From Flagellimonas pacifica (lineage in GTDB: Bacteria > Bacteroidota > Bacteroidia > Flavobacteriales > Flavobacteriaceae): a DNA stretch of 64,000 bases. The translations under genes and the position numbers were made by a program. The notes beneath the pieces are model-generated. The model saw only the letters and a list, made by a program, of their open reading frames with translations. It searched no databases and was not told where the DNA came from. Position 1 is the first letter of the stretch, and each line of letters opens with the position of its first letter. The stretch lies in contig NZ_OBEH01000001.1 of NCBI RefSeq assembly GCF_900215465.1, positions 372,001 to 436,000 on the forward strand, read 5' to 3'. Positions 31,627-41,522 of the stretch are shown in pieces.

Positions 31627-34392
31627 TTATGGGTTGATTGTCCACGAAATATAGTAGATGGAACCTATATTACCTGTACCAATGGCTTGAAAGTATTCAT
31701 CTCCCAAAAGGTTTGACCCCCCTGCTTTAAAAACAGATTTAATACTGGGCACTGCATAATTGATCTGTGCGTCCAATACGGTATATGCCGGAACGTCTCC
31801 ATCTGCAAAAGTTGCTTCCCAGAAGAAACTGTCACTCCATCTGTAGTTAACATTAAATCCAAAGTTTTTGAAAAGCTCTGTATTTCCAAAGGATGCTTTT
31901 ACTTTATGCTTTGGCGTATTGAAATTGGTTTCAAAATCAGGGAATCTTGCTTTATCAAAATCAAACTCGGCATAGGTGTAATTAACTCCTAAATCAAAAT
32001 TACCAAGCACTTTGGTATCCACACCAACAGTACCTCCCCAAGAATCAATATCAACCTCAGCGTTAGTATAGGTTTGGTAAGGCTGCCTATCACCATTTTG
32101 AAGTGCAAGCAACGAAAGCCCTCCATCTCCGGCAGTTCCATAAAACGGAACCAATACGGTTACATTGGAGATGAAATCCTTATACCTGTTATAATATCCA
32201 CTAAGATCTATTGTGAATTTTCCTATCTGCCCTCTATAGCCTGCTTCAAAAGCCGTAATCTCTTCTGGTTTAATAACAGAAGTATTAACTGCTTCTGGTG
32301 CTCCTGCCAAAACTGAGCTTAAGGAATATGCATTCTCATAAGCGGCACGACCCACTATTTGGGTTGTTGCTGATTGCCCTAAATCATCTTGTGCTTTTTG
32401 GCTAATATTAAAAGTCCTCACATCTTTATCTAAATTAGAAGGAGCGGAACCTACCAAAATTGCCGACCCGGCATTTAGACCAATAAAAAGGTCTTGGGTT
32501 GTTGGATTTCTAAAACCTTGTTGCGCGGAAACTCGAAAATTATGATTTCTTTTTTCTCCAGCGGTGTATGACAATGAAAGCCTTGGTGAAAGGAATCCAT
32601 CAAAGAATTCATTTTTGTCATAACGTGCAGATCCGGTAAACTTAACCCTATCATCAAGGAATTTTTTCTGTAGCTGAACGTATGCGCCATACTCATTGTA
32701 TTTGATAGGTCCATCTGAATCAGTGAAGATGGTTCCCCCAGAATTTAATTCATATTCACGGAAAGAACCTCCAATTTGCACATCTGCCCAATCATCGATT
32801 AAATGTGCCAAATTGTAGTTCCCGTTTACGTGACGGAATTTAGTATTGTCGATAAATTTGGCCCCACTTGTTAAATCTCCATTACTGATAACAGAATTAA
32901 ATGCGCTTTGAAACTGTGGGGTCCCTGGCACAAGTCGACCAGTGTCCGCTGCTTGTCTTGCGGCTGCATGAGCTGCAACAGATGCCTGCTCTCTAGTTAA
33001 GCCCCCAGCCTGAACACCGCCCAAGAAAGTAGGTATGTAGGTTTGGGCATATTCCGTGAACCATTGTGTGTCTGATTTCCATGCCCTGTTTACATTAATT
33101 GCAGCGAAACGGGTGTCATACGAATCGCCCGAATTTTCTGTAGTAATATATCCTCTAAGGAAAAAGTTCTTGTTTCTAAACTCTAGCTTGTGCTGTTGAA
33201 GAATAAAATTCTTCACAGAGTATCTATTGGCTCCTTGATAAATTGTGTTTCCACGCCCTACTCTTCCGTTATATATGATTTCGAAATCATCTGCAAACGG
33301 TCTGTAGTACACAGAAAAGTCTGATTTAACACTTTGTGCATCATAATTGGCCAAGTCTCTTTCTTCATAACCGGTTCTAGAAACTTGGGCAGCGCCGACG
33401 GTTCCGGTAGGCAAGCCAGCAGCAGCATCAAAGTTCAATAAAGTTGTAACCTCATCACCGTAGACATTCAATCCATTATAATTAGGGTTTGTCCTATCTG
33501 CTCCCAAATTGTCCAAATCCATTGTGTTAACAGCATGCCAATCTTCTCCTTTCAAAAAAGACAGGTTGGCCTTAACGGCCAATTTATCACTAAATGCATG
33601 TGCTACTCTAATTCCAAAATCATAATAATTATTATCACCAGCTGCCTCTTGAGATGTTATTCCAGTTTTGCCATAGGCACTGATTCCTTGAAAATCAAAA
33701 GGACTCTTACTGGTCATAAATAGTATACCGTTAAAAGCACCTGCTCCATACAAGGCCGAAGAAGCCCCAGGTAAAATTTCAATACTTTGTACTTCAAGCT
33801 CCGACATCCCCACTAGGTTACCCAAAACAAAATTTAGCCCTGGCGCCGAGTTATCCATACCATCTACCAATTGCAAAAATCTGTTATTGGAAAATGCCGC
33901 AAACCCCCTCGTATTAATGGATTGGAACGTTAAGCTATTCGTATTGATATCAACTCCTTTTAAATTTTGTAAGCCTCCGTAAAAGGATTCAGCCGTAGTA
34001 TTCTTAATTTCCTTTAGTCCAAAGCGTTCAACAGATACGGGAGATTCAAAAATACGTTCCGGTGTTCTGGAAGCAGAAATTACAATCTCATCCAAAAGCG
34101 TTGATGCTTCATTAAGTGTTATGGAAAGTGTTTGATTATTAGATGTCACATTTGCTGTGAAATCCGAAAATCCAATGGCTGTAAATTGAAGTTGAAACGG
34201 GGGTTGTTCTGAAGTATTGAACGTGAAGTTTCCATCGAAATCAGAAGTAGTTCCTTCTGCTTTTCCAACCAGTACCACATTGGCTCCCGGGATAGGTTCA
34301 TTATTTTCATCTACTACCTTTCCCTGTACTGTAGTCTGCGCATAAGAAACAACACCAAACAGCATAAGGGAAATGATTATTAGTCTTCTCAT
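31627..34392 (-). CDS. TonB-dependent receptor with carboxypeptidase-like N-terminal domain
   Basis: A 921-residue outer-membrane receptor: signal peptide (cleavage near SYAQ), a carboxypeptidase-D-regulatory-like domain (about residues 20-105, VQGKVVDENNEPIPGANV), a plug (about 110-240, with ESPVSVERFGLKEI and LYGAGAFNGILFMTSK), and a barrel. It lacks a SusD partner, so it is not a standard glycan-uptake pair. The C-terminus ends in SWTINP rather than the more usual aromatic residue. The substrate cannot be told. It is monocistronic, with its own terminator and a 16-bp palindrome about 100 bases upstream. Confidence 0.9.
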   Translation of the reverse strand: MRRLIIISLMLFGVVSYAQTTVQGKVVDENNEPIPGANVVLVGKAEGTTSDFDGNFTFNTSEQPPFQLQFTAIGFSDFTANVTSNNQTLSITLNEASTLLDEIVISASRTPERIFESPVSVERFGLKEIKNTTAESFYGGLQNLKGVDINTNSLTFQSINTRGFAAFSNNRFLQLVDGMDNSAPGLNFVLGNLVGMSELEVQSIEILPGASSALYGAGAFNGILFMTSKSPFDFQGISAYGKTGITSQEAAGDNNYYDFGIRVAHAFSDKLAVKANLSFLKGEDWHAVNTMDLDNLGADRTNPNYNGLNVYGDEVTTLLNFDAAAGLPTGTVGAAQVSRTGYEERDLANYDAQSVKSDFSVYYRPFADDFEIIYNGRVGRGNTIYQGANRYSVKNFILQQHKLEFRNKNFFLRGYITTENSGDSYDTRFAAINVNRAWKSDTQWFTEYAQTYIPTFLGGVQAGGLTREQASVAAHAAARQAADTGRLVPGTPQFQSAFNSVISNGDLTSGAKFIDNTKFRHVNGNYNLAHLIDDWADVQIGGSFREYELNSGGTIFTDSDGPIKYNEYGAYVQLQKKFLDDRVKFTGSARYDKNEFFDGFLSPRLSLSYTAGEKRNHNFRVSAQQGFRNPTTQDLFIGLNAGSAILVGSAPSNLDKDVRTFNISQKAQDDLGQSATTQIVGRAAYENAYSLSSVLAGAPEAVNTSVIKPEEITAFEAGYRGQIGKFTIDLSGYYNRYKDFISNVTVLVPFYGTAGDGGLSLLALQNGDRQPYQTYTNAEVDIDSWGGTVGVDTKVLGNFDLGVNYTYAEFDFDKARFPDFETNFNTPKHKVKASFGNTELFKNFGFNVNYRWSDSFFWEATFADGDVPAYTVLDAQINYAVPSIKSVFKAGGSNLLGDEYFQAIGTGNIGSIYYISWTINP

Positions 34393-34491
34393 TAGCTTTG
34401 AATTTGAGTTAAAATAGTTTTAAGTACCTGTTAAGTATTGGAGGTGGAAGATACATTTTTTTTCATTTGATTTCTACTAAATTGAAAAAAA

Positions 34492-34507
34492 ATTATGCAT
34501 GCATAAT
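34492..34507. promoter_or_regulatory. 16-bp palindrome upstream of the TonB receptor
   Basis: ATTATGCATGCATAAT is a perfect palindrome 100 bases before the receptor start, amid A/T-rich DNA. It may be an operator. Nothing else is recognised in the 210-base gap 34393-34602 apart from this and the glmS terminator. Confidence 0.4.
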
Positions 34508-34550
34508 ACTTTTTTACTAAAAAAAACATGTATTGACTACGTATTTAACA

Positions 34551-34580
34551 AATAAAGACACCTAATTAGGTGTCTTTATT
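34551..34580 (-). terminator. Palindromic terminator of glmS
   Basis: AATAAAGACACCTAA (34551-34565) is followed by its reverse complement to 34580, a 30-base perfect palindrome 22 bases after the glmS stop. The T-rich part is inside the right arm, so termination efficiency is uncertain. Confidence 0.65.
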
Positions 34581-34602
34581 AGATTTTTATGATTTTCCAA
34601 AG

Positions 34603-36450
34603 TTACTCTACGGTAACCGATTTTGCCAAATTCCTAGGTTGATCTACATTACATCCTCTCATAACAGCTATATGGTAAGATAGTAATTGCAAGGGTATTG
34701 TTGTTAACAAAGGAGAAAGGCTTTCAGAAGTCTCGGGTATTTCCAATACATGATCTGCCAGTTCCTTAACTGTCTTGTCACCTTCGGTAACAATAGCTAT
34801 GATTCTACCACTTCTAGATTTGATTTCCTGAATATTGCTAACCACTTTTTCATAATGTCCTTTTTTAGTAGCAATGACCACAACGGGCATTTGTTCATCA
34901 ATCAAAGCAATTGGACCATGTTTCATCTCTGCTGCAGGATATCCCTCTGCATGAATATAACTAATCTCTTTAAGTTTTAATGCTCCTTCCAAAGCCACCG
35001 GAAAATTATATCCGCGACCAAGGTACAGACAGTTGGTCGAGTCTTTATAGATTTCAGAAATATCCGCGACCAATTCATTAGACAGCAATGTCTTTTCAAC
35101 TTTTGCAGGAACTCCTTCCAATTCTGCTAAATACTCATGATATTTAGATTCAGAGAGCATACCCTTTTCATGTGCCAATTTTAGGGCAATTAAAGTAAGA
35201 ACGGTAATTTGGGTAGTAAAAGCTTTTGTAGAGGCCACTCCAATTTCAGGTCCGGCATGGGTATATGCTCCGGCATGAGTTTCTCTTGCAATGGATGAGC
35301 CAACAACATTACATACACCAAATACAAATGCACCCTTTTCTTTCGCCAATTTGATAGCAGCCAAGGTATCTGCAGTTTCTCCAGATTGTGATATCGCAAT
35401 TAAAACATCATTCTCGGTTATAACCGGGTTTCTATAACGAAACTCAGATGCGTATTCCACCTCTACCGGAATCCTAGCTAAATCCTCAAAAATATACTCA
35501 GCTACAAGACCCGCATGCCATGAAGTTCCGCAGGCAACAATTATAATTCTATTTGCATTAAGGAATTTTTCCAAATTCTGGTCAATCCCAGCCATTCTGA
35601 TAATTCCTTGATCCGCCAACAAACGCCCTCTATACGTATCCATTATGGCTCTGGGCTGCTCATAAATTTCTTTGAGCATAAAATGGTCATAACCTCCTTT
35701 TTCTATCTCTTCAAGGTTTAATTGAAGTTCAAGAATATTTGGATAGGCTATTGCATCGTCCTTAATTTTTCGCAACTTGATTTCCTTACCAATACGAATT
35801 ATGGCCATTTCCTCGTCTTCCAAATAAACAGCATTATTGGTAAACTCAATAAATGGCGAAGCATCTGATGCTATGAAATATTCATTTTCCCCTATTCCAA
35901 TTGCCAATGGACTTCCCAATTTGGCAACAACAATCTCATCTGGTTTGTTTTTATCAAAAACAGCGATTGCATATGCCCCAACAACTTGATTCAATGCTAT
36001 TTGGACGGCCTTACCCAATTTAACGCCCTCTTTTTTCTTTACTTCTTCAATAAGGTTTACCAAAACCTCGGTATCCGTATCAGATTCAAAGGTATATCCA
36101 CGCTCAATGAGTGCTTTTTTTATAGCCTCATAATTCTCAATAATTCCGTTATGGATAATTACCAGGTCGCCCGAATTAGAATAATGTGGATGAGAATTAA
36201 CATCATTAGGAACTCCGTGAGTTGCCCATCTGGTATGTCCAAGACCCAATTTTCCATCAACTGCAATAGTAGCTTCTGATTTTTTCTTTAAATCCTCTAC
36301 TTTACCTTTAGTTTTGGACAGGTGGGTTTCTTTTCCATCAAATAGTACAATCCCAGCACTATCGTATCCCCTGTATTCAAGTCTCTGAAGTCCTTTTATT
36401 ATGACGGGATATGCATCCCTGTGACCAATGTATCCAACAATTCCACACAT
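34603..36450 (-). CDS. glmS: Glutamine--fructose-6-phosphate aminotransferase
   Basis: A 615-residue enzyme making glucosamine-6-phosphate, first step to UDP-GlcNAc for peptidoglycan and lipopolysaccharide. The N-terminal Cys of the glutaminase domain is Cys2 (MCGIVGYIG), exposed after Met removal. HTRWATHGVPN and HNGIIENY mark that domain. Two SIS domains follow (about 285-425 and 455-600: SQSGETADT, HAEGYPAAEMKHGPIALI). The C-terminus PRNLAKSVTVE is canonical. It is downstream of the DUF4270 gene with its own -7 box; no glmS ribozyme was seen in the leader. Confidence 0.97.
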   Translation of the reverse strand: MCGIVGYIGHRDAYPVIIKGLQRLEYRGYDSAGIVLFDGKETHLSKTKGKVEDLKKKSEATIAVDGKLGLGHTRWATHGVPNDVNSHPHYSNSGDLVIIHNGIIENYEAIKKALIERGYTFESDTDTEVLVNLIEEVKKKEGVKLGKAVQIALNQVVGAYAIAVFDKNKPDEIVVAKLGSPLAIGIGENEYFIASDASPFIEFTNNAVYLEDEEMAIIRIGKEIKLRKIKDDAIAYPNILELQLNLEEIEKGGYDHFMLKEIYEQPRAIMDTYRGRLLADQGIIRMAGIDQNLEKFLNANRIIIVACGTSWHAGLVAEYIFEDLARIPVEVEYASEFRYRNPVITENDVLIAISQSGETADTLAAIKLAKEKGAFVFGVCNVVGSSIARETHAGAYTHAGPEIGVASTKAFTTQITVLTLIALKLAHEKGMLSESKYHEYLAELEGVPAKVEKTLLSNELVADISEIYKDSTNCLYLGRGYNFPVALEGALKLKEISYIHAEGYPAAEMKHGPIALIDEQMPVVVIATKKGHYEKVVSNIQEIKSRSGRIIAIVTEGDKTVKELADHVLEIPETSESLSPLLTTIPLQLLSYHIAVMRGCNVDQPRNLAKSVTVE

Positions 36451-36488
36451 AAGACCAATTTTAAGTAGTTAATAGTTTGAGTTATGTG

Positions 36489-36496
36489 CAAATTTA
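36489..36496 (-). promoter_or_regulatory. Candidate -7 box of glmS
   Basis: TAAATTTG on the minus strand matches TAnnTTTG, 38 bases upstream of the glmS ATG. The nearest TTTG upstream is 27 bases off, a long spacer. Confidence 0.4.
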
Positions 36497-36570
36497 GTAT
36501 TACAATTGGGATAATTAGTATCACAAAGGTTCTAACGCAGAAAAAATCTGCAAACGGCAATTAAAATGGC

Positions 36571-38397
36571 TTATCTGTTGGCTTTGGTATAATAAATCTC
36601 CAATTTCAGCTTTTTATCACTGCTCACTCCTTCACCACTGCCATAAAGCACGGTACCTAAGGGGCTTACAGCCGACATAAGAGGGAAATTAATATTAGGA
36701 GATTCATTACTCATCGATTCAGAAACCCTAGAATCCAATATATTAGAGGTTAATGTAAGCGCTAGCTTGGCATTGGTGGAATCCCGAATAATTAGATTAT
36801 TGATATGATCAGTAATCCTGAAAGTATATTTTAGCCCTTTATTATCCTTTTTTTCGAGAATACCATCAAAATCCAAAAAGCGACCCAATGGTTCATCAAC
36901 ATCACCTCTTTCATTGTTTGGATTAAATATAATACGGCTTGTCTCCGCATTATAAAGGTTCAATCTAGGTGGTTCATCAACAGCTCCATCTCCCAACGTT
37001 GTTCTGTCAACATAAAAAACCAGATTTGCCTCATTAATAATCCAATTATTTAATTTTATCTCGTTGATAATATCTTCTCCGCCATTTTCAAATTCATCAA
37101 ACAATCTAATTTCGGTAAAAGTTCCGGCTCCTCCTTTTACATATATTTTTGAAGCATTTTCCCCATTGTCCAATGCATTTGATATTTCCGGCAAATACGC
37201 ATCGTTGGAAAAGCTATTTACTGCGTTCCCAGTAATTATTCCATTACTACTGTTTCGAACAAGCAGATTAAATACAAAATCCCTTTCTACAGTCTCCACC
37301 TCTTCATCTTCAGTGTTATAATCCTGGTAATCATAGGTCACCGTTATTGTGGCTTGAGTAAGGTCCAACAAAAACATCAGGTTTTCCGTATCTGTGTTTC
37401 CAGATAATCGTATGCCTCTAAAAAAATCATTGAAATTAGCTTGACTCAACAGCTCAGACTGCCCTTCCTTATCCAATATTTCTTGAAAAAAATCAATGTC
37501 CAAAGGCACTCTAATGCCTGGTGCTATTCTATTTTTTACTTGCTTAGATTCATCGACATCAGTAGTCTCCGGATCATCTTCATTAAAAACAAGTTCTTCT
37601 TGATTATTAATGGTAATCTCATCGTTAAAAAGCACTACTCCTTCAAAAGCGGAAAAATCCTTATTGGAGAAATATTCTTGTCTTTCTTCAAAATTTGAAT
37701 TTGGGTCTAAATCCCTAAGAAAAAATGTGGAAGTGGTTACCTTTAAATTAAAAGGCAACTCTCTATCTCCATATATACTGTCCAAATCAAACCTTTTAGG
37801 AAAAGTGTTGGCCACAAAATCATCGCCTGTCCCATCTTCATCAGCATCAAAAGGGTCCGAACCTAAAATACGTTCGTCATTATCACTTACCCCATCACCA
37901 TCTTCATCTGAGTTTGGATCGTCCGGATCGTTATCAAATTCATCATCTACGCCATCACCATCACTATCTTTCAAAGAAGTTGGGGGAAGCAGAAATGGAA
38001 TATGTAAGTATACTTTTTTTACAGTTTCCTCTTCAGGGATAGTACTAGCTGAGTCATCATCATTTGCCTTATCCTCAGAAGCTTGTGATAAATCTCCAAA
38101 GGTTGGATTTCCTTGACCCCCTGGCAACGCTATTTGAGATACAATACTGGCATTTGTTTTCCCAAAAACTGGGTCGTTAAATGTTCCCAATTGATATAAC
38201 GGAAGTTGATTGGTCTGAACAGCCTGTATTCCCCTGTTAAAAGCAAAAACATCATATGTTTCTTTGCCTGTTGTAAAAGGCTCCCCGGCAACAACTCCTT
38301 CTCCCAAGGTCCTGGTCAGTTCATCTTCACAGGAAGTGGTTATTAGAAACAAAGCCCCAACCAAAGCCGAAACTTTTATAATCCTAGAAAATTTCAT
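36571..38397 (-). CDS. DUF4270 family lipoprotein with calcium-binding-type acidic repeats
   Basis: A 608-residue lipoprotein: lipobox LITTSC (Cys23), then the DUF4270 opening [20 protein letters not shown]. Residues about 140-195 are an insertion of Asp-rich repeats of the thrombospondin type-3 kind ([31 protein letters not shown]), expected to bind several Ca2+ ions. The rest is beta-rich. DUF4270 proteins are typical of Bacteroidota and their function is not established. The gene follows the short glycogen-synthase gene by five bases and precedes glmS, a gene order seen in related genomes. Probably surface- or periplasm-facing. Confidence 0.88.
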   Translation of the reverse strand: MKFSRIIKVSALVGALFLITTSCEDELTRTLGEGVVAGEPFTTGKETYDVFAFNRGIQAVQTNQLPLYQLGTFNDPVFGKTNASIVSQIALPGGQGNPTFGDLSQASEDKANDDDSASTIPEEETVKKVYLHIPFLLPPTSLKDSDGDGVDDEFDNDPDDPNSDEDGDGVSDNDERILGSDPFDADEDGTGDDFVANTFPKRFDLDSIYGDRELPFNLKVTTSTFFLRDLDPNSNFEERQEYFSNKDFSAFEGVVLFNDEITINNQEELVFNEDDPETTDVDESKQVKNRIAPGIRVPLDIDFFQEILDKEGQSELLSQANFNDFFRGIRLSGNTDTENLMFLLDLTQATITVTYDYQDYNTEDEEVETVERDFVFNLLVRNSSNGIITGNAVNSFSNDAYLPEISNALDNGENASKIYVKGGAGTFTEIRLFDEFENGGEDIINEIKLNNWIINEANLVFYVDRTTLGDGAVDEPPRLNLYNAETSRIIFNPNNERGDVDEPLGRFLDFDGILEKKDNKGLKYTFRITDHINNLIIRDSTNAKLALTLTSNILDSRVSESMSNESPNINFPLMSAVSPLGTVLYGSGEGVSSDKKLKLEIYYTKANR

Positions 38398-38402
38398 GCA
38401 AT

Positions 38403-39212
38403 TTATTTTAAAACTTCTGTTTGATAGAAATTTGTGTATGCATCCTCTGCTTCTTGAAGAGAAACATAGGGCAGTACAGGTTTGGAAAGATTTGCAATAT
38501 GATTTTTCAATTCCTCTGGCACCTCTTCCGAGGCTAAAATAATGGCATCAGAATAATCTACTGCTACTTTTAACAAATTATTATAGTCAGGACTGGAAAG
38601 AACCGAGACACTCTCTTCTTCAATACCATCAAAAGCTATTTTATTCTTCATCTCGCCGTCCAAAGCTCCTTCATAACCCCTATCATATACAGATGTTACT
38701 ATTTTACTATCTGCAAAAAGTGGTTCATCCGCATAATACTTACGAAGATAAAGTGGGAGTAAAGAGGCCATCCATCCATGAACATGAATGATATCCGGGG
38801 ACCAATTTAATTTTTTAACCGTTTCAACTACTCCTTTTGCGAAGAAAATGGCCCGCTCATCATTGTCTGGGAATAAATTTCCATCAGCATCGGCAAACGT
38901 TGCCTTTCTTTTGAAGTATTCCTCATTATCAATGAAATATACTTGAATTCGTTCTTTGGGAATTGAAGCCACTTTGATGATAAGAGGCATATCCATATCA
39001 TTGATCACCAAATTCATCCCTGATAAACGTATTACTTCATGTAATTGATGCCTTCTTTCATTGATACTCCCATATCTGGGCATAAAAATTCGTATTTGCC
39101 CACCATTACTGTTCACCATTCTAGGCGCTTCGTAAGACATTAAGGATACTTGATTCTCTGGGAGGTAAGGCACTAATTCAGAAGATACAAACAATATCTT
39201 TTTACCATTCAT
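38403..39212 (-). CDS. Short glycogen/starch synthase-like (GT5 N-terminal domain) protein
   Basis: A 269-residue protein matching only the N-terminal Rossmann domain of GT5 glycogen synthases ([47 protein letters not shown]). Full-length GlgA is about 470 residues; the C-terminal GT1 domain, including the catalytic Glu region, is absent. The ADP-glucose motif KTGGL is replaced by LPENQVSL. The start is set at 39212 because a -7 box at 39249 leaves a 30-base leader. It is cotranscribed with the DUF4270 gene and divergent from panC. As it lacks key parts, glycogen synthesis is unlikely; a regulatory or carbohydrate-binding role is possible. Not a decayed gene: the frame is intact. Confidence 0.8.
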   Translation of the reverse strand: MNGKKILFVSSELVPYLPENQVSLMSYEAPRMVNSNGGQIRIFMPRYGSINERRHQLHEVIRLSGMNLVINDMDMPLIIKVASIPKERIQVYFIDNEEYFKRKATFADADGNLFPDNDERAIFFAKGVVETVKKLNWSPDIIHVHGWMASLLPLYLRKYYADEPLFADSKIVTSVYDRGYEGALDGEMKNKIAFDGIEEESVSVLSSPDYNNLLKVAVDYSDAIILASEEVPEELKNHIANLSKPVLPYVSLQEAEDAYTNFYQTEVLK

Positions 39213-39248
39213 AAACACTTTCTTTTGCTGATCTGAAAAACGTAGGCG

Positions 39249-39256
39249 CAAAAGTA
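39249..39256 (-). promoter_or_regulatory. -7 box of the short glycogen-synthase gene
   Basis: TACTTTTG on the minus strand fits TAnnTTTG, 37 bases before the ATG at 39212. Together with the panC box it makes a compact divergent promoter region. Confidence 0.4.
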
Positions 39257-39287
39257 CAAAAATTATGCTGATTAGCAGTATTTATAG

Positions 39288-39295
39288 TATTTTTG
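39288..39295 (+). promoter_or_regulatory. -7 box of panC
   Basis: TATTTTTG fits TAnnTTTG and lies 20 bases before the panC ATG at 39315; an upstream TTG at 39303 would leave no leader. Confidence 0.42.
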
Positions 39296-39314
39296 CACGC
39301 TTTTGAATTGCTTT

Positions 39315-40163
39315 ATGCATGTATTTGACCGGAAAAAGGAACTCTCACTCTTTCTAGAAACGGAAAGAAGTAAAAACCACACCATTGGTTTGGTTCCCAC
39401 AATGGGGGCCCTACACCAAGGCCACATTTCGTTGGTCAAAACAGCACTTGCACAAAATGATCTGGTAATCGTTAGTGTTTTTGTGAACCCTACGCAGTTT
39501 GACAAAAAGGACGATCTAAAAAAATATCCCCGAGATCTGCAAAAAGATATTGAACTCTTAAAAAATGTTTCCAGGAACATTGTGGTCTTTACCCCTTCCG
39601 TAGATGAAATTTATGGGGATGATGTAACATCCCAATCCTATGAGTTTGATGGTCTGGACAAAGTAATGGAGGGAGCATTCAGGGAAGGGCATTTTGATGG
39701 AGTGGGAACAATTGTTGAGTTATTCCTCAGAACAGTTTCGCCCAACAACGCATATTTTGGTGAAAAGGACTTTCAGCAACTCCAAATCATCAGAAAAATG
39801 GTAAAATCAAAAAAACTGCCCTATCAAATTGTAGGTTGCCCCATTGAAAGGGAACCAAACGGTTTGGCCATGAGTTCCCGGAATGAACGCTTGTCAAAAA
39901 AAGTCAGGGAAGAAGCAAGTTTTATCTATAAAACACTACTAACTGCCAAAACAAAATTTGGCACGGAAAGTGCACATATCATTTTGGATTGGGTAAAATT
40001 CCAATTTGAAAAAAACAAAATGTTGGAGTTGGAATATTTTCAAATTGCAGAAGAAGAAACATTGGCGCCAACACTTAAAAAGGAAGTAGATAAAAAATAT
40101 AGAGCGTTTATAGCCGTTTATGCCGAAGACGTTCGTTTGATCGACAACCTAAGACTGAATTAA
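39315..40163 (+). CDS. panC: Pantothenate synthetase
   Basis: A 282-residue cytosolic ligase joining pantoate and beta-alanine with ATP, the last step to pantothenate. Motifs are the HIGH-like VPTMGALHQGHISLV, FVNPTQFDKKDDLKKYPRD, FDGVGTIV, and the KMSKS-like MSSRNERLS. The ATG at 39315 (MHVFDRKKEL) is preferred over a TTG four codons upstream. panD follows 13 bases later, so the two enzymes supplying pantothenate are made together. Confidence 0.96.
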   Translation: MHVFDRKKELSLFLETERSKNHTIGLVPTMGALHQGHISLVKTALAQNDLVIVSVFVNPTQFDKKDDLKKYPRDLQKDIELLKNVSRNIVVFTPSVDEIYGDDVTSQSYEFDGLDKVMEGAFREGHFDGVGTIVELFLRTVSPNNAYFGEKDFQQLQIIRKMVKSKKLPYQIVGCPIEREPNGLAMSSRNERLSKKVREEASFIYKTLLTAKTKFGTESAHIILDWVKFQFEKNKMLELEYFQIAEEETLAPTLKKEVDKKYRAFIAVYAEDVRLIDNLRLN

Positions 40164-40176
40164 TTAATTTTGCACC

Positions 40177-40527
40177 ATGCAAGTAGAAGTTGTAAAATCC
40201 AAAATCCATAGAGTAAAGGTCACTGGGGCCGACCTCAATTATATTGGTAGCATAACCATTGATGAAGATTTGATGGATGCAGCAAACATAATTAGAGGAG
40301 AAAAAGTGCAAATCGTGAACAACAATAATGGAGAACGATTAGAAACGTACGCAATTCCAGGGCCAAGAGGTTCTGGCGAGCTTACTCTTAATGGAGCAGC
40401 TGCTAGAAGGGTTGCCGTTGGAGATGTATTGATTCTTATAACCTATGCATGGATGGGCATTGAAGAAGCTAAATCCTTTAATCCAGCATTGGTTTTCCCA
40501 AATGAGGAAACCAACCTTTTGAACTAG
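40177..40527 (+). CDS. panD: Aspartate 1-decarboxylase
   Basis: A 116-residue proenzyme that makes beta-alanine from aspartate. The self-cleavage site is Gly-Ser in [16 protein letters not shown] (about residues 24-25), where the Ser becomes the pyruvoyl group. [20 protein letters not shown] and [12 protein letters not shown] are conserved. It follows panC closely and precedes a flippase-like gene by two bases. Confidence 0.96.
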   Translation: MQVEVVKSKIHRVKVTGADLNYIGSITIDEDLMDAANIIRGEKVQIVNNNNGERLETYAIPGPRGSGELTLNGAAARRVAVGDVLILITYAWMGIEEAKSFNPALVFPNEETNLLN

Positions 40528-40529
40528 TT

Positions 40530-41495
40530 TTGAACAATTCGCTCAAAAAGTTTCTGAAAATTGCCGTTCCTATCCTAATTGGTTTAGGGCTTGTTTTTTA
40601 TTCCTATTCCTCAACAACACCAGAGGAGCGAACAAGAATACTGGAAGCCATCAAAAACGCAAATCCAATTTGGGTGATTTTATCAATTTTCATTGGAATC
40701 TTAAGTCATATTTCTAGAGCAATTCGATGGAATTATCTTCTGCATCCAATGGGGTATCGCCCTAAGTTATTGAATAATGTCCTCATCATTCTTACTGCAT
40801 ATTTTGCCAATACTTTGGTGCTTCGTTCTGGGGAATTTTTGCGTGCCACGGCATTGAACACCTATGAAAATGTTCCTTTTGAAAAAGGATTTGGCACAAT
40901 CGTAACAGAAAGAATTATCGATGTGATCATGTTGCTCCTCATAATATTAATGGCACTTCTGGTACAAACCGATGTAATTCTAGGCATCTTGGAAGAAAAC
41001 GGTATCGGCTTGGCAGGTTCACTTGGACTACTTTTGGCAGGAGTCCTAGGCCTTTTTATTGCAATACGCATCATTAAAAAATCCACCTCCAAATTTGCCC
41101 TCAAAATAAAAAAGTTTCTAAACGGGTTATTAGATGGGGTGCTAAGTATATTCAAGATGAAGCAAAGAGGTGCCTTTATCTTTCACACTCTTTTTATCTG
41201 GGCATGCTATATTGCCATGTTCTGGGTGATAAAGTTCACTGTTCCCGAAACAAGCGAGTTACCCCTAGGAGCATTTTTAGTCGCCTTTGTTGCCGGAGCT
41301 TTTGCCATGGCAACCACTAACGGTGGTTTGGGGCTCTTCCCTATTGTCGTCACCGCCGCTTTATCGGTTTATGGTATTAGCAAGACCTCTGGTGATGCCT
41401 ACGGCTGGATCATGTGGACTGCGCAGACCCTGATGGTGGTTGTTTTTGGGACAATATCCTTTGTAGTCTTACCGTTATTGAATAGAAATCGGTAA
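40530..41495 (+). CDS. Flippase-like/lysylphosphatidylglycerol synthase transmembrane-domain protein (UPF0104)
   Basis: A 321-residue polytopic protein with about eight helices of the LPG_synthase_TM/UPF0104 family. It has the N-terminal SHISRAIRWNYLLHPMGY motif, FANTLVLRSGEFLRATALN, and the EKGFGTIVTERIIDV stretch. The family includes the lipid-flipping half of MprF and undecaprenyl-phosphate-associated proteins; the soluble transferase domain of MprF is absent. The start is TTG, two bases after panD, so it is coupled to panCD. Function in this phylum is unknown. Confidence 0.85.
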   Translation: MNNSLKKFLKIAVPILIGLGLVFYSYSSTTPEERTRILEAIKNANPIWVILSIFIGILSHISRAIRWNYLLHPMGYRPKLLNNVLIILTAYFANTLVLRSGEFLRATALNTYENVPFEKGFGTIVTERIIDVIMLLLIILMALLVQTDVILGILEENGIGLAGSLGLLLAGVLGLFIAIRIIKKSTSKFALKIKKFLNGLLDGVLSIFKMKQRGAFIFHTLFIWACYIAMFWVIKFTVPETSELPLGAFLVAFVAGAFAMATTNGGLGLFPIVVTAALSVYGISKTSGDAYGWIMWTAQTLMVVVFGTISFVVLPLLNRNR

Positions 41496-41522
41496 ACCCC
41501 TACCACTTAAAAACTTTACCAA

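Noticed and set aside
34393..34602. Cobalamin or TPP riboswitch upstream of the 921-residue receptor
   Set aside because: No conserved riboswitch motifs; region is simple A/T-rich DNA.
36451..36570. glmS ribozyme or riboswitch in the glmS leader
   Set aside because: Leader is only about 40 bases from the -7 box and shows no conserved core.
37610..38116. Plus-strand 168-codon frame opposite the DUF4270 gene
   Set aside because: Ser/Pro-rich mirror of the Asp-rich repeats; no start signals.
38403..39212. Frameshifted pseudogene of glgA
   Set aside because: The neighbouring sequence has no remains of the missing GT1 domain; the DUF4270 gene follows directly and the frame is clean.
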